This document shows positions 1 to 7,361 of a stretch of DNA of 9,833 bases, one piece after another. The position numbers and the translations under genes were made by a program. The stretch covers positions 1 through 9,833 of the forward strand of contig JAFDBW010000053.1 of the NCBI GenBank assembly GCA_019313105.1. Direction: 5' to 3'. Every line of letters begins with the position of its first letter. The stretch's first letter is position 1. This DNA comes from Deltaproteobacteria bacterium (GTDB lineage Bacteria; Desulfobacterota; Desulfuromonadia; Desulfuromonadales; BM103). The notes below the pieces were generated by a model. The model did no database searches. It had not been told where the DNA came from and saw nothing but the letters and a program-made list of their open reading frames with translations.

Positions 1-135
1 CATGGTCGCCAGGTCACCGACAACCACGACCGGGCGAGACAGCCCGGCAAAGGTGCCCTTGCTAGCGGCCTGGACAATGATTTCCGGGCCAACCCCGGTT
101 GGATCACCCATGGTGATGAGAAGTGGTTTCTTCAT
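1..135 (-). CDS. pdxA: 4-hydroxythreonine-4-phosphate dehydrogenase PdxA, N-terminal fragment (runs off left edge)
   Basis: Only the first 45 codons are present; the start ATG is at 135-133 and the frame stays open to base 1. The translation begins MKKPLLITMGDPTGVGPEII, and the TMGDPTGVGPE block is the characteristic N-terminal motif of PdxA. PdxA oxidises 4-phosphohydroxy-L-threonine with NAD in the DXP-dependent branch of pyridoxal 5'-phosphate (vitamin B6) synthesis, in the cytoplasm. The family is usually about 330 residues, so most of the protein, including the metal-binding histidines, lies outside the window. The Shine-Dalgarno signal is weak (only a purine stretch around 140-147 as read on the minus strand). 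Many proteobacteria place pdxA directly after surA in one operon; here a plus-strand gene lies between them. The close relative PdxA2 cannot be excluded from this fragment, but the B6 context is the default reading. Confidence 0.9.
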   Translation of the reverse strand, partial: MKKPLLITMGDPTGVGPEIIVQAASKGTFAGLSRPVVVVGDLATM

Positions 136-168
136 AAATTCTGTTCGCTGATTATCGGCCAAAGAAAC

Positions 169-198
169 AGTATAGCCCAGCCGCGAAAAAGTCCTCAA
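169..198 (-). promoter_or_regulatory. Candidate sigma-70 promoter for pdxA
   Basis: Read on the minus strand, TTGAGG (193-198; 4 of 6 consensus) is followed after 18 bp by TATACT (169-174; 5 of 6). Transcription would begin around 160-163, some 25-30 bases before the pdxA ATG. This fits pdxA having its own promoter now that it is cut off from surA by an opposing gene. It is found by eye only. Confidence 0.5.
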
Positions 199-220
199 CC
201 TGATTTACATATTCTGTTTT

Positions 221-233
221 CTGTTCCGAACAG
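221..233. promoter_or_regulatory. Perfect palindrome between divergent pdxA and pilZ promoters, possible operator
   Basis: CTGTTC-C-GAACAG is a perfect 6-bp inverted repeat around one central base. It lies between the candidate -35 boxes of pdxA (193-198) and pilZ (243-248). A further copy of the left half (CTGTTCG) occurs at 141-147, and CTGTT is repeated 7 bp earlier at 214-218. The placement would suit a regulator acting on one or both promoters. No regulator is identified, and a repeat this short can arise by chance. Confidence 0.25.
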
Positions 234-242
234 GGAAAGCGG

Positions 243-271
243 TTTTCAAACCAGGCGGAAGTGGTTATACT
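243..271 (+). promoter_or_regulatory. Candidate sigma-70 promoter for the PilZ gene
   Basis: TTTTCA (243-248; 4 of 6 consensus) and TATACT (266-271; 5 of 6) are separated by 17 bp. Transcription would start near 278, giving a leader of about 35 bases to the ATG at 313. Sequence match only. Confidence 0.5.
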
Positions 272-312
272 CAGGTTATTTCAACGTGTCATGCGCACCT
301 GGAGACCCTTGG

Positions 313-672
313 ATGAAGGATAAACTGTTTGAACGTCGAAAAGCTGAGCGTCGTTACGCCCTGAATTTTCTCGATTATGAAATTCTTGGTGACTCCGGTG
401 AGGTGACTGGCCGCGGCCTCGCCCGCACCCTCAACGTCAGCGATGATGGGCTGCGCCTGGAAACCGGGCAATTCTTTGAACCTGGCCAGCAGCTGCGCAT
501 TACCCTGGGCCTCAACAATGACCTGGTCCAGGTTACGGGCCAGGTGGTCAACTCGCAACCTGAAAATGAAGAGATCTGCAGCAGCGGGGTCCTGTTTATA
601 GAGCTTGACGGTCAGGACCGGGAGACCTATCGGAAACATTGCGAAACGTTAAAAACATCACTGGGTCAATAG
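313..672 (+). CDS. Single-domain PilZ protein, probable cyclic-di-GMP receptor
   Basis: The 119-residue product is almost entirely one PilZ domain. The two binding signatures are present: the N-terminal arginine motif RxxxR (RRKAERR, residues 8-14) and the N/DxSxxG motif (NVSDDG, 41-46), followed by the alternating beta-strand pattern of the barrel and ending with a SSGVLF strand near residues 90-96. No signal peptide or membrane segment is visible, so it is cytoplasmic. Such proteins bind cyclic-di-GMP and pass the signal to a partner controlling motility, pili or exopolysaccharide; the partner here is unknown. The ATG at 313 is chosen because GGAG (301-304) sits 8 bases upstream; an in-frame GTG at 286 would add nine residues but has no ribosome binding site and adds only a non-conserved stretch. 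The gene is transcribed against its neighbours, between surA and pdxA. Confidence 0.85.
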   Translation: MKDKLFERRKAERRYALNFLDYEILGDSGEVTGRGLARTLNVSDDGLRLETGQFFEPGQQLRITLGLNNDLVQVTGQVVNSQPENEEICSSGVLFIELDGQDRETYRKHCETLKTSLGQ

Positions 673-693
673 CACCAGATGGAGATAAAACAG

Positions 694-724
694 AAAGCCC
701 GCCTGCAACAGGTGGGCTTTTACA
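694..724. terminator. Bidirectional intrinsic terminator between pilZ and surA
   Basis: AAAGCCCGCCTG (694-705) pairs with CAGGTGGGCTTT (709-720) across a 3-base CAA loop. This is a 12-bp stem with one G-T wobble. It is followed by a short T run on the plus strand, and on the minus strand by a T-rich stretch (CTTTCTGTTTTATC). It lies 22 bases after the PilZ stop and about 60 bases beyond the surA stop, so it can end both convergent transcripts. Confidence 0.85.
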
Positions 725-783
725 TGTCATGAACAAAACCTTGCCAGCACCAGTTAGTGCCTGTGGTCTTTCAGCAGGACAGG

Positions 784-1731
784 TCAAAGACGGATATCGA
801 TATATGCTTTCGTTTTGAGGCTCTTGGTCCATTCCTTGATCCGGGCATCGGTCTTCTGATCCATGATCGTTTGGTAAATATCGAATTTCACGTCGTCAAA
901 CTGCCGCAGACCGCCGGCCTGCCTCTGATTAATCCGGAACAGGAGAATCGCCTCTTTCATTTCTACCGGATCACTGTAGCCGCCGTCAGCCACAGCTTCG
1001 ATCGCAGCAAGAAATTCGGGGTTCAGGTCAGCATAGGCAACATTGCCCATATCGCTCCCCGTGGCGCCATAGGTCAGATTGTAGCTGTCCACCACCTGGT
1101 CGAAGTCTTCATTGTTACGCAAACGCTCCAATGCCTCGCGGACAACCGACTTGATCTTCTGCCGCTCCTGCTCCGAAGCCTTTCCCGAAACCGGGAAAGT
1201 GATCGCGCTGAGGTGAACTTCAGGAGCCAGGCGATAATCGTCCAGGTGAGCGCGATAGTATTCGACTATTTCCCGTTCGGGCACGTCAACCTGGCTACGC
1301 ACCTCTTCACCGATCAACTTATAACGCAGAATCTGCTCAGCCAGGTTGTCGCGATAGGCCTGGAAATCCATGCCCTGCAAGGTGACGGCATCCTCAAGCT
1401 CCTCCCTGGTCAGCTGGTTCTTCTGCTGCACATCGAGCAGGGCGGTTTCAATCTCTTCATCAGAGACACTCAGCCTGAGTGCTTTGACTCGCTGCTGAAC
1501 CAGGGTTTCCTCGATCATGCGTGATAAAAGTTCCTGGCGCAGCGCCCCGAGCTGGGCCGGGGATGGTTGCTTGTCCTGCTTTGCCAATTGCTCCTGAAGC
1601 TTCTGGTCGAGCTGGTAGGTCGTGATAATATCCGTGTTAACAACTGCGGCAATCCGGCTGACGACAGCAGCTGACGCCGTATTCAAGCCGATGCAGAGTA
1701 ATAATAACAGGGCGATTCCGAACTGTCTCAT
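784..1731 (-). CDS. surA: SurA-like periplasmic parvulin-type chaperone
   Basis: A 315-residue protein with a Sec signal peptide (hydrophobic core LLLLLC, likely cleavage after TASA at residue 21). A SurA N-terminal domain follows, starting VVSRIAAVVNTDIITTYQLD and helical to about residue 160. One degenerate parvulin domain spans about 168-275, and a helical C-terminal tail ends the protein. SurA-type proteins hold outer-membrane proteins unfolded in the periplasm on their way to the BAM complex. The parvulin domain keeps the first histidine (EVHLSAI, H173) and a GSDMGNV version of the GGDLGFF loop. The closing GYHI motif is missing, with EAILLFRI in its place, so isomerase activity is doubtful and chaperone activity more likely. 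The ATG at 1731 is chosen over one at 1791 because a strong AAAGAGGAG precedes it and the signal peptide begins there. It is 13 bases after the upstream parvulin gene and last in the operon. Confidence 0.85.
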   Translation of the reverse strand: MRQFGIALLLLLCIGLNTASAAVVSRIAAVVNTDIITTYQLDQKLQEQLAKQDKQPSPAQLGALRQELLSRMIEETLVQQRVKALRLSVSDEEIETALLDVQQKNQLTREELEDAVTLQGMDFQAYRDNLAEQILRYKLIGEEVRSQVDVPEREIVEYYRAHLDDYRLAPEVHLSAITFPVSGKASEQERQKIKSVVREALERLRNNEDFDQVVDSYNLTYGATGSDMGNVAYADLNPEFLAAIEAVADGGYSDPVEMKEAILLFRINQRQAGGLRQFDDVKFDIYQTIMDQKTDARIKEWTKSLKTKAYIDIRL

Positions 1732-1744
1732 GTGCTCCTCTTTC

Positions 1745-2704
1745 TTATCTGTTTTTATGGCTGGCTTCTTCGAGCTGGGCCCAGTCAACATTAATCACGG
1801 CCCGGGCCCGCATTTCCTGCAACCAGTCAAGATAAACAACTTCTTTTTTCTGACTTTCCAGGATCGCGCGGATTTCGTCCGACACCTCCTTTTTCTTCAG
1901 TCGGACCGCCTTGCGCTTCTCTTCGACGAGGAAGATATGGTACCCGTACTCACTCTTGACCAGGTCGCTCAGACGGTTGACCGGCAGGTCAAACACGACA
2001 TCATCAAACTCCGGAGGCATCTCTCCCCGGGCAAAAAACCCGAGGTCTCCACCCTGCTCGGCATCCGGTGACAGGGAATATTCCGCAGCAATCTCTGCAA
2101 ACGGTCGTCCCTGGCGCAGCAGGCCGAGAAGCTCCTGGCCCTCGGCTTCATCGGCCACGACAATCTGTCGGGCCCTGACCTGGGCAGGACGGTCGAACTG
2201 TTCGCGATTCGCTGTATAGTAATCAGAGATTTCCTTGTCCGCCACATCAACCTTGGAATACACCGCCTCCTCAAGGAGTTTCTCCATGATCAGGCTTTCC
2301 TTGAGTTCCTCGCGCCAGCCCTCCAGGGTCACTCCACGTTCTTGGAGCATTGTCTCGAAACTGGTCCCGGAATAGTCCTGGCGATATGCCAGTAACGCTG
2401 CATCAATGTCCGCCTCGGTGACCTCGATATTGAGCCGCCGGGCCTCATCATGGATCAGTTCACGGTCAATCAGCTGAACCAGAAAGGAGCGCTGCAGTTC
2501 CTCGCGTTCGATGCCGGTCAGTGGTTGGTCCTTCTGCAGGCTCTTTTCAAATTGAGCGAGGAATTCCGCTTTGCTGATTTCCCGGTCGTTGATGACGATC
2601 AGCGGCGGCATCGGTTTCATCTCCGGCTCCGCTTCACATCCGGACGAAAACAGGCCGGTGCCGAGAAGCAGAAGAGACAGTAATGTGATGCGTAACAATG
2701 ACAT
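1745..2704 (-). CDS. Lipoprotein parvulin-type peptidyl-prolyl cis-trans isomerase (PpiC/PrsA/SurA_N family)
   Basis: The 319-residue product has a lipoprotein signal peptide: hydrophobic LLSLLLLGTGLFSSG, then Cys23 in a plausible though not ideal lipobox. The mature protein would therefore be anchored in a membrane facing the periplasm. Residues about 35-165 form a SurA_N-like helical domain. Residues about 171-268 are a well-preserved parvulin domain, with GGDLGFF (218-224), a MPPEF...F stretch, and SEYGYHI ending at H256. The first active-site position usually reads VRASHILV; here it is VRARQIVV, so glutamine Q180 replaces histidine. A charged helical tail completes the protein. The likely role is folding of exported proteins, in parallel with the SurA-like neighbour. 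It starts 41 bases after mfd; the ribosome binding site (TTTAGGTG) is modest. The exact family name is uncertain, so no symbol is given. Confidence 0.88.
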   Translation of the reverse strand: MSLLRITLLSLLLLGTGLFSSGCEAEPEMKPMPPLIVINDREISKAEFLAQFEKSLQKDQPLTGIEREELQRSFLVQLIDRELIHDEARRLNIEVTEADIDAALLAYRQDYSGTSFETMLQERGVTLEGWREELKESLIMEKLLEEAVYSKVDVADKEISDYYTANREQFDRPAQVRARQIVVADEAEGQELLGLLRQGRPFAEIAAEYSLSPDAEQGGDLGFFARGEMPPEFDDVVFDLPVNRLSDLVKSEYGYHIFLVEEKRKAVRLKKKEVSDEIRAILESQKKEVVYLDWLQEMRARAVINVDWAQLEEASHKNR

Positions 2705-2745
2705 GGGGTTTACACCTAAAGAGTTGGCAGCAGGTTGTCAAACTA

Positions 2746-5700
2746 TCATAGCCGGCAAAATCCTTGCAATTCCTTTTTGGCGGCGGCCAGCACCGCATCG
2801 CGAGGGATTCGGCCGAGCCGGACCGTCAGCCGGTAATCCGGGCTGAAACGGTATTTTTTGCTGTCCTCAAGAAGGGCCAGGATCTGTTCCGGGGCGACCT
2901 TGGTTGATGCCGGGAAAGCAAAGACCAGGTTGTGTCCGTCATACTCGACCTGTTCGACATGGAGCTGTTTCATGAACACACGCAGCTTCATGACTTCCAG
3001 CAGTAATTCGGCTTCTCCGGGCAGTTCGCCATAACGATCTCGCAATTCATCTGCGGCCTGGTAGATCTCGACATCTTCCCGGGCTGAAGCCAGCTTGCGG
3101 TAAAGCACGAGGCGCTGATTGGGGTCGGCGACATAACGCTCCGGCAGAAACGCCGAAAGCCCCAGGCGAATCTCGGGATCAATCCGCTCTTCACGGGCCT
3201 GACCCTGCAATTCCTGGACGGTCTCTTCAAGCAGGTCGGTATACATCTCGAAGCCAATTGCAGCAACCTGGCCGGCCTGCCGGGCACCAAGTAGATCCCC
3301 GGCGCCGCGCAGCTCCAGATCGTGACGGGCGATGCGGAAGCCGGCACCCAGTTCGGCCTGCTCCTGCAGGACCTTGAGCCGTTCCCGGGCATCCTTGGTC
3401 AGACCCCCCTCGCCCGGGATCAACAGGTAAGCATAGGCGCGCTGATGCGAACGCCCGACCCGGCCGCGCAACTGGTAGAGCTGCGCCAGGCCGAAACAGT
3501 CGGCCCGGTTGATAATCATGGTATTCGCTGTGGGAATATCGATCCCGTTCTCAATGATCGTCGAACAGACCAGCAGGTTGGTCTCCCCTTCGATAAAATC
3601 AAGCATGACCTTTTCCAGCTCTTTTTCCGGCATCTGGCCGTGGCCAATACCGATTTTCGCCTGGGGGACCAGCCGGCGCAGGAAATCGGCCATCGCATCG
3701 ATCGACTGCACCCGGTTATGGACAAAATACACCTGCCCACCGCGACGCAGCTCGCGCAGGATCGCATCACGGATCAGGTCATCGTCAAACCGGGTGACAT
3801 AGGTACGAATCGCCTGGCGATCAACCGGCGGCGTGTCGATAATCGACAGGTTGCGCAGACCGGCCAGACTCAGATGTAGGGTGCGTGGAATCGGTGTCGC
3901 GGTCAGCGTCAACACGTCGACTTCGGCGCGCATCTTCTTCAGTCGCTCCTTGTGAGTCACACCGAAACGCTGCTCCTCGTCGATCACGATCAGGCCAAGG
4001 TTTTTAAAATGCAGGTCTCGCTGCAACAGCCGATGGGTACCGATCAGGATATCTACCTGCCCCTTGGCGGTGCGCTGAATGATCCGTTTCTGCTCGGCCG
4101 GGGTCCTGAAGCGCGACAACATCTCGACAACAACCGGGTAATCGGCGAAGCGCTGCCTGAACGTCTCGAGGTGCTGCCGGGCCAGCACGGTGGTCGGCAC
4201 CAGAATCGCCACCTGTCGATTTTCGAGCACCGCCTTGAACGCCGCACGAATCGCGACCTCGGTCTTGCCGTATCCGACGTCACCGCAAATCAGGCGATCG
4301 ACGGGACGCTCAGAAACCATGTCTTCGATGACCGCTTCGATCGCCTCCAATTGGTCAGGAGTCTCTTCGTGGGGAAAAGAGGCTTCGAATTCCCGGAACA
4401 GGCGGTCCGGAGGGGCGTAGCGAAAGCCTTTTGCCATCTGCCGCCGAGCCTGGATCTGCAGGAGCTCGCGGGCCAGTTCCTCAATGGCCGCCCGCGCTTT
4501 CAACTTGGCTTTTTCCCAGGCACCGCCACCCATCTTGTCGAGTCGCGGCGAGCTGCCATCGGAAAGATACTTCTGGACCTTCTCGATGCGCTCTATCGGC
4601 AGGTAAAGCCGGTCATCCCCAGCATACTCAAGATGCAGGAAATCTCCGGCGACATCACCGGTCTGCAGGTGGACCAGGCCAAGGTAGCGCCCGATACCGT
4701 AATCCGTGTGCACGACCAGGTCATCGAGTTTCAGGTCGGCCAGCGACGATTCGAAAACCCTTTGCCGGCGGCGTACCCTGCGATGGGTGCGTGGGCCGAA
4801 GATTTCATCGTCACAGATGATCGCGAGCTTTTCCTCAACCAGCCTGAACCCGTTATCCAGGCTTCCGGTGGTCACGGTCAGCCCTGCCGGCACCTGACGT
4901 CCCGGGACCAGTTCCGGAACCCAGTTCACCGGCAGCTCGCTTGGCGCCAGAAGGTCGAGCAGGCGCTCCGCCTGGCCACGTTGATGACAGACCACTAGAA
5001 TTCGCCACTCATCGTTCAACCAGTCTTGAAGACGTTGCACCAGGGGAGCGAGGCTGCCGTCATGTTCGGCGTGGTCCGGCCGCAAATCAGCGTTGCCAGT
5101 GACCGGAACACGGTATATCGAGGATTCATTTTCGAGCCGGTAAACCTGTAGAGAGACCAGGTCGATACGCGAACCCCTGGCCAGGCGATCTTCCAGGTCC
5201 CGGTTAACGAGATAAAAATCCTCGGCCGGAACAAAAGGCTCCCCGCTCCGCTCCGCCCGCTCGGCCCCACAACGAATTGCGTCGCTGAACTCGTCAGCAG
5301 CCGCGGTAACCGCTGGGGGGTCGAGTAACAGCCAGGTGAAGCGATCGAGATAATCGAACAGAAGTCCCAGCTTTTCATAATTCAGCGGCAGAAGGTTCTC
5401 CCGGCCGGGGGCCAGCAGTCCTTCACGGACTTCCTCGAGAATCATCTCTCGTTGGCGACGTGGGATCTCCAGGTCATCACAGCGTTCCTTGAACCGCCGG
5501 GTGAAGGTTTCCAGGTGCGCTCCGGCAAGGATCATCTCCCGGGCTGGCACCAGGTCAAGCCTGACCATGTGACTGTCGAGGGAACGCTGGCTGACGGGAT
5601 CGAAGGCCCGGATCTCTTCGAGTTCATCACCGAAAAAGGCCAGCCGCACCGGTTGCTCGAGCATCGGCGGGAAAAGGTCAACCAGGTCACCACGCACGGC

Positions 5701-6234
5701 GAAGCAGCCCCGGTCCTCGACCAGCGAGACCCGCTGATAACCAAGCGCAGTCAAGCCCTTGAGAAGCTCGTCACGGCAGATCTCCTGGCCGATTTCAAGC
5801 TGCAGGACCAGGGCATCGAGAGCGCTGCGTGGCAGGACTTTTTGTTGCAAAGCCTTGACCGTGGTGACAACAGCCCTGCCGCGACCAGCGGCAAGTGCCG
5901 CCAGAGTTGAAAGCCTGGTCGCTTCGATTTCAGGGTGGGGGCTGAGCGGTGCGTAAGGTTCGGTTTCCCAGTGTGGGAAGAAAAGAATATCTGCGGCAAT
6001 ACCGTGATAGAAACCCAGAGCCCGATGGAAGCGCTGGGCCGTAACCTGATCGGGTGCGACAACCAGAAGGGTCGAAAAGGGGTCTTCCCGCGCCAGCAAT
6101 CCGGCGCTGAACCAGGCATCGCTGCTGCCGTTCAGGCCGAGGATTTCAGTACGACCGGAAGAGCCTGTGGAAAAAGGTTCCAGCAGGCCCGACAGGGTAG
6201 AATGCTGAATGCGTGGTTCTGTCGTTTCGGACAT
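2746..6234 (-). CDS. mfd: Transcription-repair coupling factor Mfd
   Basis: The 1162 residues match the usual full length (E. coli about 1150). Domains in order: a UvrB-like region (about 25-340, with FAVRGDLVDLFPP at 178-190 and FGDELEEIRAFDP at 201-213); a linker domain (to about 500); the RNA-polymerase-interacting domain (about 504-575, starting LVVHTDYGIGRYLGL); and the RecG-like translocase. Its motifs are Walker A GDVGYGKT (651-658), DEEQ (752-755), TATPIPRTL (from 778), STIIENGIDIP (from 891) and QLRGRVGR (921-928). The translocation motif region ELRGAGDLLGARQAGQ (974-989) and the C-terminal autoinhibitory D7 domain (about 1019-1130) follow. Mfd pushes stalled RNA polymerase off DNA lesions and recruits UvrA. 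It is second in the operon, 94 bases after nadA. No good Shine-Dalgarno precedes the ATG, although the upstream frame is open without another ATG, GTG or TTG back to the nadA stop. Confidence 0.98.
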   Translation of the reverse strand: MSETTEPRIQHSTLSGLLEPFSTGSSGRTEILGLNGSSDAWFSAGLLAREDPFSTLLVVAPDQVTAQRFHRALGFYHGIAADILFFPHWETEPYAPLSPHPEIEATRLSTLAALAAGRGRAVVTTVKALQQKVLPRSALDALVLQLEIGQEICRDELLKGLTALGYQRVSLVEDRGCFAVRGDLVDLFPPMLEQPVRLAFFGDELEEIRAFDPVSQRSLDSHMVRLDLVPAREMILAGAHLETFTRRFKERCDDLEIPRRQREMILEEVREGLLAPGRENLLPLNYEKLGLLFDYLDRFTWLLLDPPAVTAAADEFSDAIRCGAERAERSGEPFVPAEDFYLVNRDLEDRLARGSRIDLVSLQVYRLENESSIYRVPVTGNADLRPDHAEHDGSLAPLVQRLQDWLNDEWRILVVCHQRGQAERLLDLLAPSELPVNWVPELVPGRQVPAGLTVTTGSLDNGFRLVEEKLAIICDDEIFGPRTHRRVRRRQRVFESSLADLKLDDLVVHTDYGIGRYLGLVHLQTGDVAGDFLHLEYAGDDRLYLPIERIEKVQKYLSDGSSPRLDKMGGGAWEKAKLKARAAIEELARELLQIQARRQMAKGFRYAPPDRLFREFEASFPHEETPDQLEAIEAVIEDMVSERPVDRLICGDVGYGKTEVAIRAAFKAVLENRQVAILVPTTVLARQHLETFRQRFADYPVVVEMLSRFRTPAEQKRIIQRTAKGQVDILIGTHRLLQRDLHFKNLGLIVIDEEQRFGVTHKERLKKMRAEVDVLTLTATPIPRTLHLSLAGLRNLSIIDTPPVDRQAIRTYVTRFDDDLIRDAILRELRRGGQVYFVHNRVQSIDAMADFLRRLVPQAKIGIGHGQMPEKELEKVMLDFIEGETNLLVCSTIIENGIDIPTANTMIINRADCFGLAQLYQLRGRVGRSHQRAYAYLLIPGEGGLTKDARERLKVLQEQAELGAGFRIARHDLELRGAGDLLGARQAGQVAAIGFEMYTDLLEETVQELQGQAREERIDPEIRLGLSAFLPERYVADPNQRLVLYRKLASAREDVEIYQAADELRDRYGELPGEAELLLEVMKLRVFMKQLHVEQVEYDGHNLVFAFPASTKVAPEQILALLEDSKKYRFSPDYRLTVRLGRIPRDAVLAAAKKELQGFCRL

Positions 6235-6328
6235 GCCGTATTCGGTTATTGCCTCGATGCTGCGGTCAGGGTCGTGGTTGAGTTCGATCGTGGAACGGCT
6301 GATAACAACCGGAGGGATTACCGGAGGA

Positions 6329-7243
6329 TCAGTCGCGCGGGACGGCCAGCATCCGATCCAGGGCGACCTTGGCTGGAATCCTGACTTCTTCGGGTACTGT
6401 CACCTGTGGGCCCATGGTCTGCAGGGAGTGTAGAACATCTTCGAGCGACGTCAGCTTCATGTTCGGGCAGATCAGCCGGGTGGTTGGCAGGATGAACTCC
6501 TTGTCCGGGTTTTCCTTGCGTAGACGATAGAGGATACCGGCTTCGGTGCCGACGATGAACTGTTGCGCCGGATTTTCACTGGCAAAGGTGTACATGCCGC
6601 TGGTTGAGCAGATATGGTCCGCCATGGCCAGCACTTCCGGAGGACACTCCGGGTGGGCCATGAACAGTGCGTCTGGGTAATCGGCCTGAACCTTCTTGAC
6701 ATCATCAACTGTAAAGCGCTCGTGGGTCGGGCAATAGCCATCCCAGAAATGACAGGTCTTGTCGACCTGGGCCGCAATGTAGCGCCCCAGGTTGCGGTCA
6801 GGTGTCAGAATCACCTCCGGCCCGTTCAGTGAGGCGACCACCTTGACGGCGTTGGCGCTGGTACAGCAGATATCGCTCTCCGCCTTGACGGCAGCGCTTG
6901 AGTTGACATAGGTCACCACCGGCACACCAGGATAGCGGCTTTTCATCTCCCGCAAACCGTCTGCGGTGATCATGTCGGCCATCGGGCACCCGGCATCCAG
7001 CCGGGGCAGGATAACCGTTTTGTCCGGGGCAAGAATTGCGGCACTTTCCGCCATGAAGTGTACGCCGCAGAACACGATCACCGACTTCCCGGTCTGCGCC
7101 GCTTCAACCGACAGCGCCAGGGAGTCCCCGGTGATATGCGCCATGGCCTGAATTTCGTCGCGCTGGTAATTATGGGCCAGGATCAAGGCATCACGCTCTT
7201 CTGCCAACCGGAGGATTTCACTGGTGATTTCGTTCTGATTCAT
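6329..7243 (-). CDS. nadA: Quinolinate synthase NadA
   Basis: The 304-residue protein is the short archaeal/Thermotoga-type length of NadA. It condenses iminoaspartate (from NadB) with dihydroxyacetone phosphate to make quinolinate, the first ring intermediate of de novo NAD synthesis, in the cytoplasm. Motifs seen are LAHNYQRDEIQ near the N terminus, the iron-sulfur ligands Cys86 (DAGCPMAD), Cys171 (GYCPTHE) and Cys259 (ICPNMK), VNSSAAVKAESDICCTSAN (113-131) and the GTEAG loop (232-236). The three cysteines hold one oxygen-sensitive [4Fe-4S] cluster. An AAGGAAG sequence lies about 11 bases before the ATG, rather far for a ribosome binding site. It is first in the operon behind a strong promoter, and mfd follows. 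No NadB or NadC lies in the window. The assignment is firm. Confidence 0.97.
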   Translation of the reverse strand: MNQNEITSEILRLAEERDALILAHNYQRDEIQAMAHITGDSLALSVEAAQTGKSVIVFCGVHFMAESAAILAPDKTVILPRLDAGCPMADMITADGLREMKSRYPGVPVVTYVNSSAAVKAESDICCTSANAVKVVASLNGPEVILTPDRNLGRYIAAQVDKTCHFWDGYCPTHERFTVDDVKKVQADYPDALFMAHPECPPEVLAMADHICSTSGMYTFASENPAQQFIVGTEAGILYRLRKENPDKEFILPTTRLICPNMKLTSLEDVLHSLQTMGPQVTVPEEVRIPAKVALDRMLAVPRD

Positions 7244-7278
7244 AACGACAACAGCTTCCTTACCTGAAAGATTGCCGT

Positions 7279-7307
7279 ATACTAGAGTAAAAACCCTGAT
7301 ATGTCAA
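7279..7307 (-). promoter_or_regulatory. Strong sigma-70-like promoter for the nadA-mfd-parvulin-surA operon
   Basis: On the minus strand a perfect TTGACA (7302-7307) is followed after 17 bp by TAGTAT (7279-7284; 4 of 6 consensus). Transcription would start near 7272, about 30 bases before the nadA ATG. No riboswitch-like structure fits in so short a leader. This is the best promoter seen for the whole minus-strand block. Confidence 0.7.
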
Positions 7308-7332
7308 ACGCTTATACGCGAAGCACGCAGTC

Positions 7333-7361
7333 TTGACAGGACCCGTTTTTGCCGGTATTCT
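7333..7361 (+). promoter_or_regulatory. Strong sigma-70-like promoter for tatB-tatC
   Basis: A perfect TTGACA (7333-7338) and TATTCT (7356-7361; 4 of 6 consensus) are separated by 17 bp. Transcription would begin around 7368, about 38 bases before the first tat ATG. It lies back to back with the nadA promoter, with 25 bp between the two -35 boxes. Confidence 0.7.

Larger units (their letters stand above)
136..312. other. Divergent intergenic region between pdxA and the PilZ gene
   Basis: This 177-base region has no gene. It holds the two candidate promoters, the palindrome at 221-233 and, at its right end, the PilZ ribosome binding site (GGAG, 301-304). Nothing else was recognised. Confidence 0.7.

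Noticed and set aside
286..312. GTG start at 286 for the PilZ gene
   Set aside because: No ribosome binding site precedes it and the added nine residues are outside the PilZ domain. ATG 313 has GGAG at a good distance.
757..1524. Plus-strand reading frame of 255 codons opposite surA
   Set aside because: It is antisense to a clearly identified chaperone gene, with no ribosome binding site or domain support. It is treated as a shadow.
1732..1791. Upstream ATG at 1791 for the SurA-like gene
   Set aside because: It would add a charged 20-residue stretch ahead of the signal peptide and overlap the preceding gene. The ATG at 1731 has a strong ribosome binding site and starts the signal peptide directly.
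2713..2741. Perfect TTGACA (minus strand, 2736-2741) between mfd and the lipoprotein parvulin gene, suggesting an internal promoter
   Set aside because: The -10 position 17 bp downstream reads TAGGTG, only 2 of 6 consensus, so I do not call a promoter.
3952..4998. Long plus-strand reading frame of 348 codons opposite mfd
   Set aside because: It lies wholly inside mfd, whose motifs are unambiguous. Its product has no recognisable domain, and its length is explained by antisense codon bias in GC-rich DNA.
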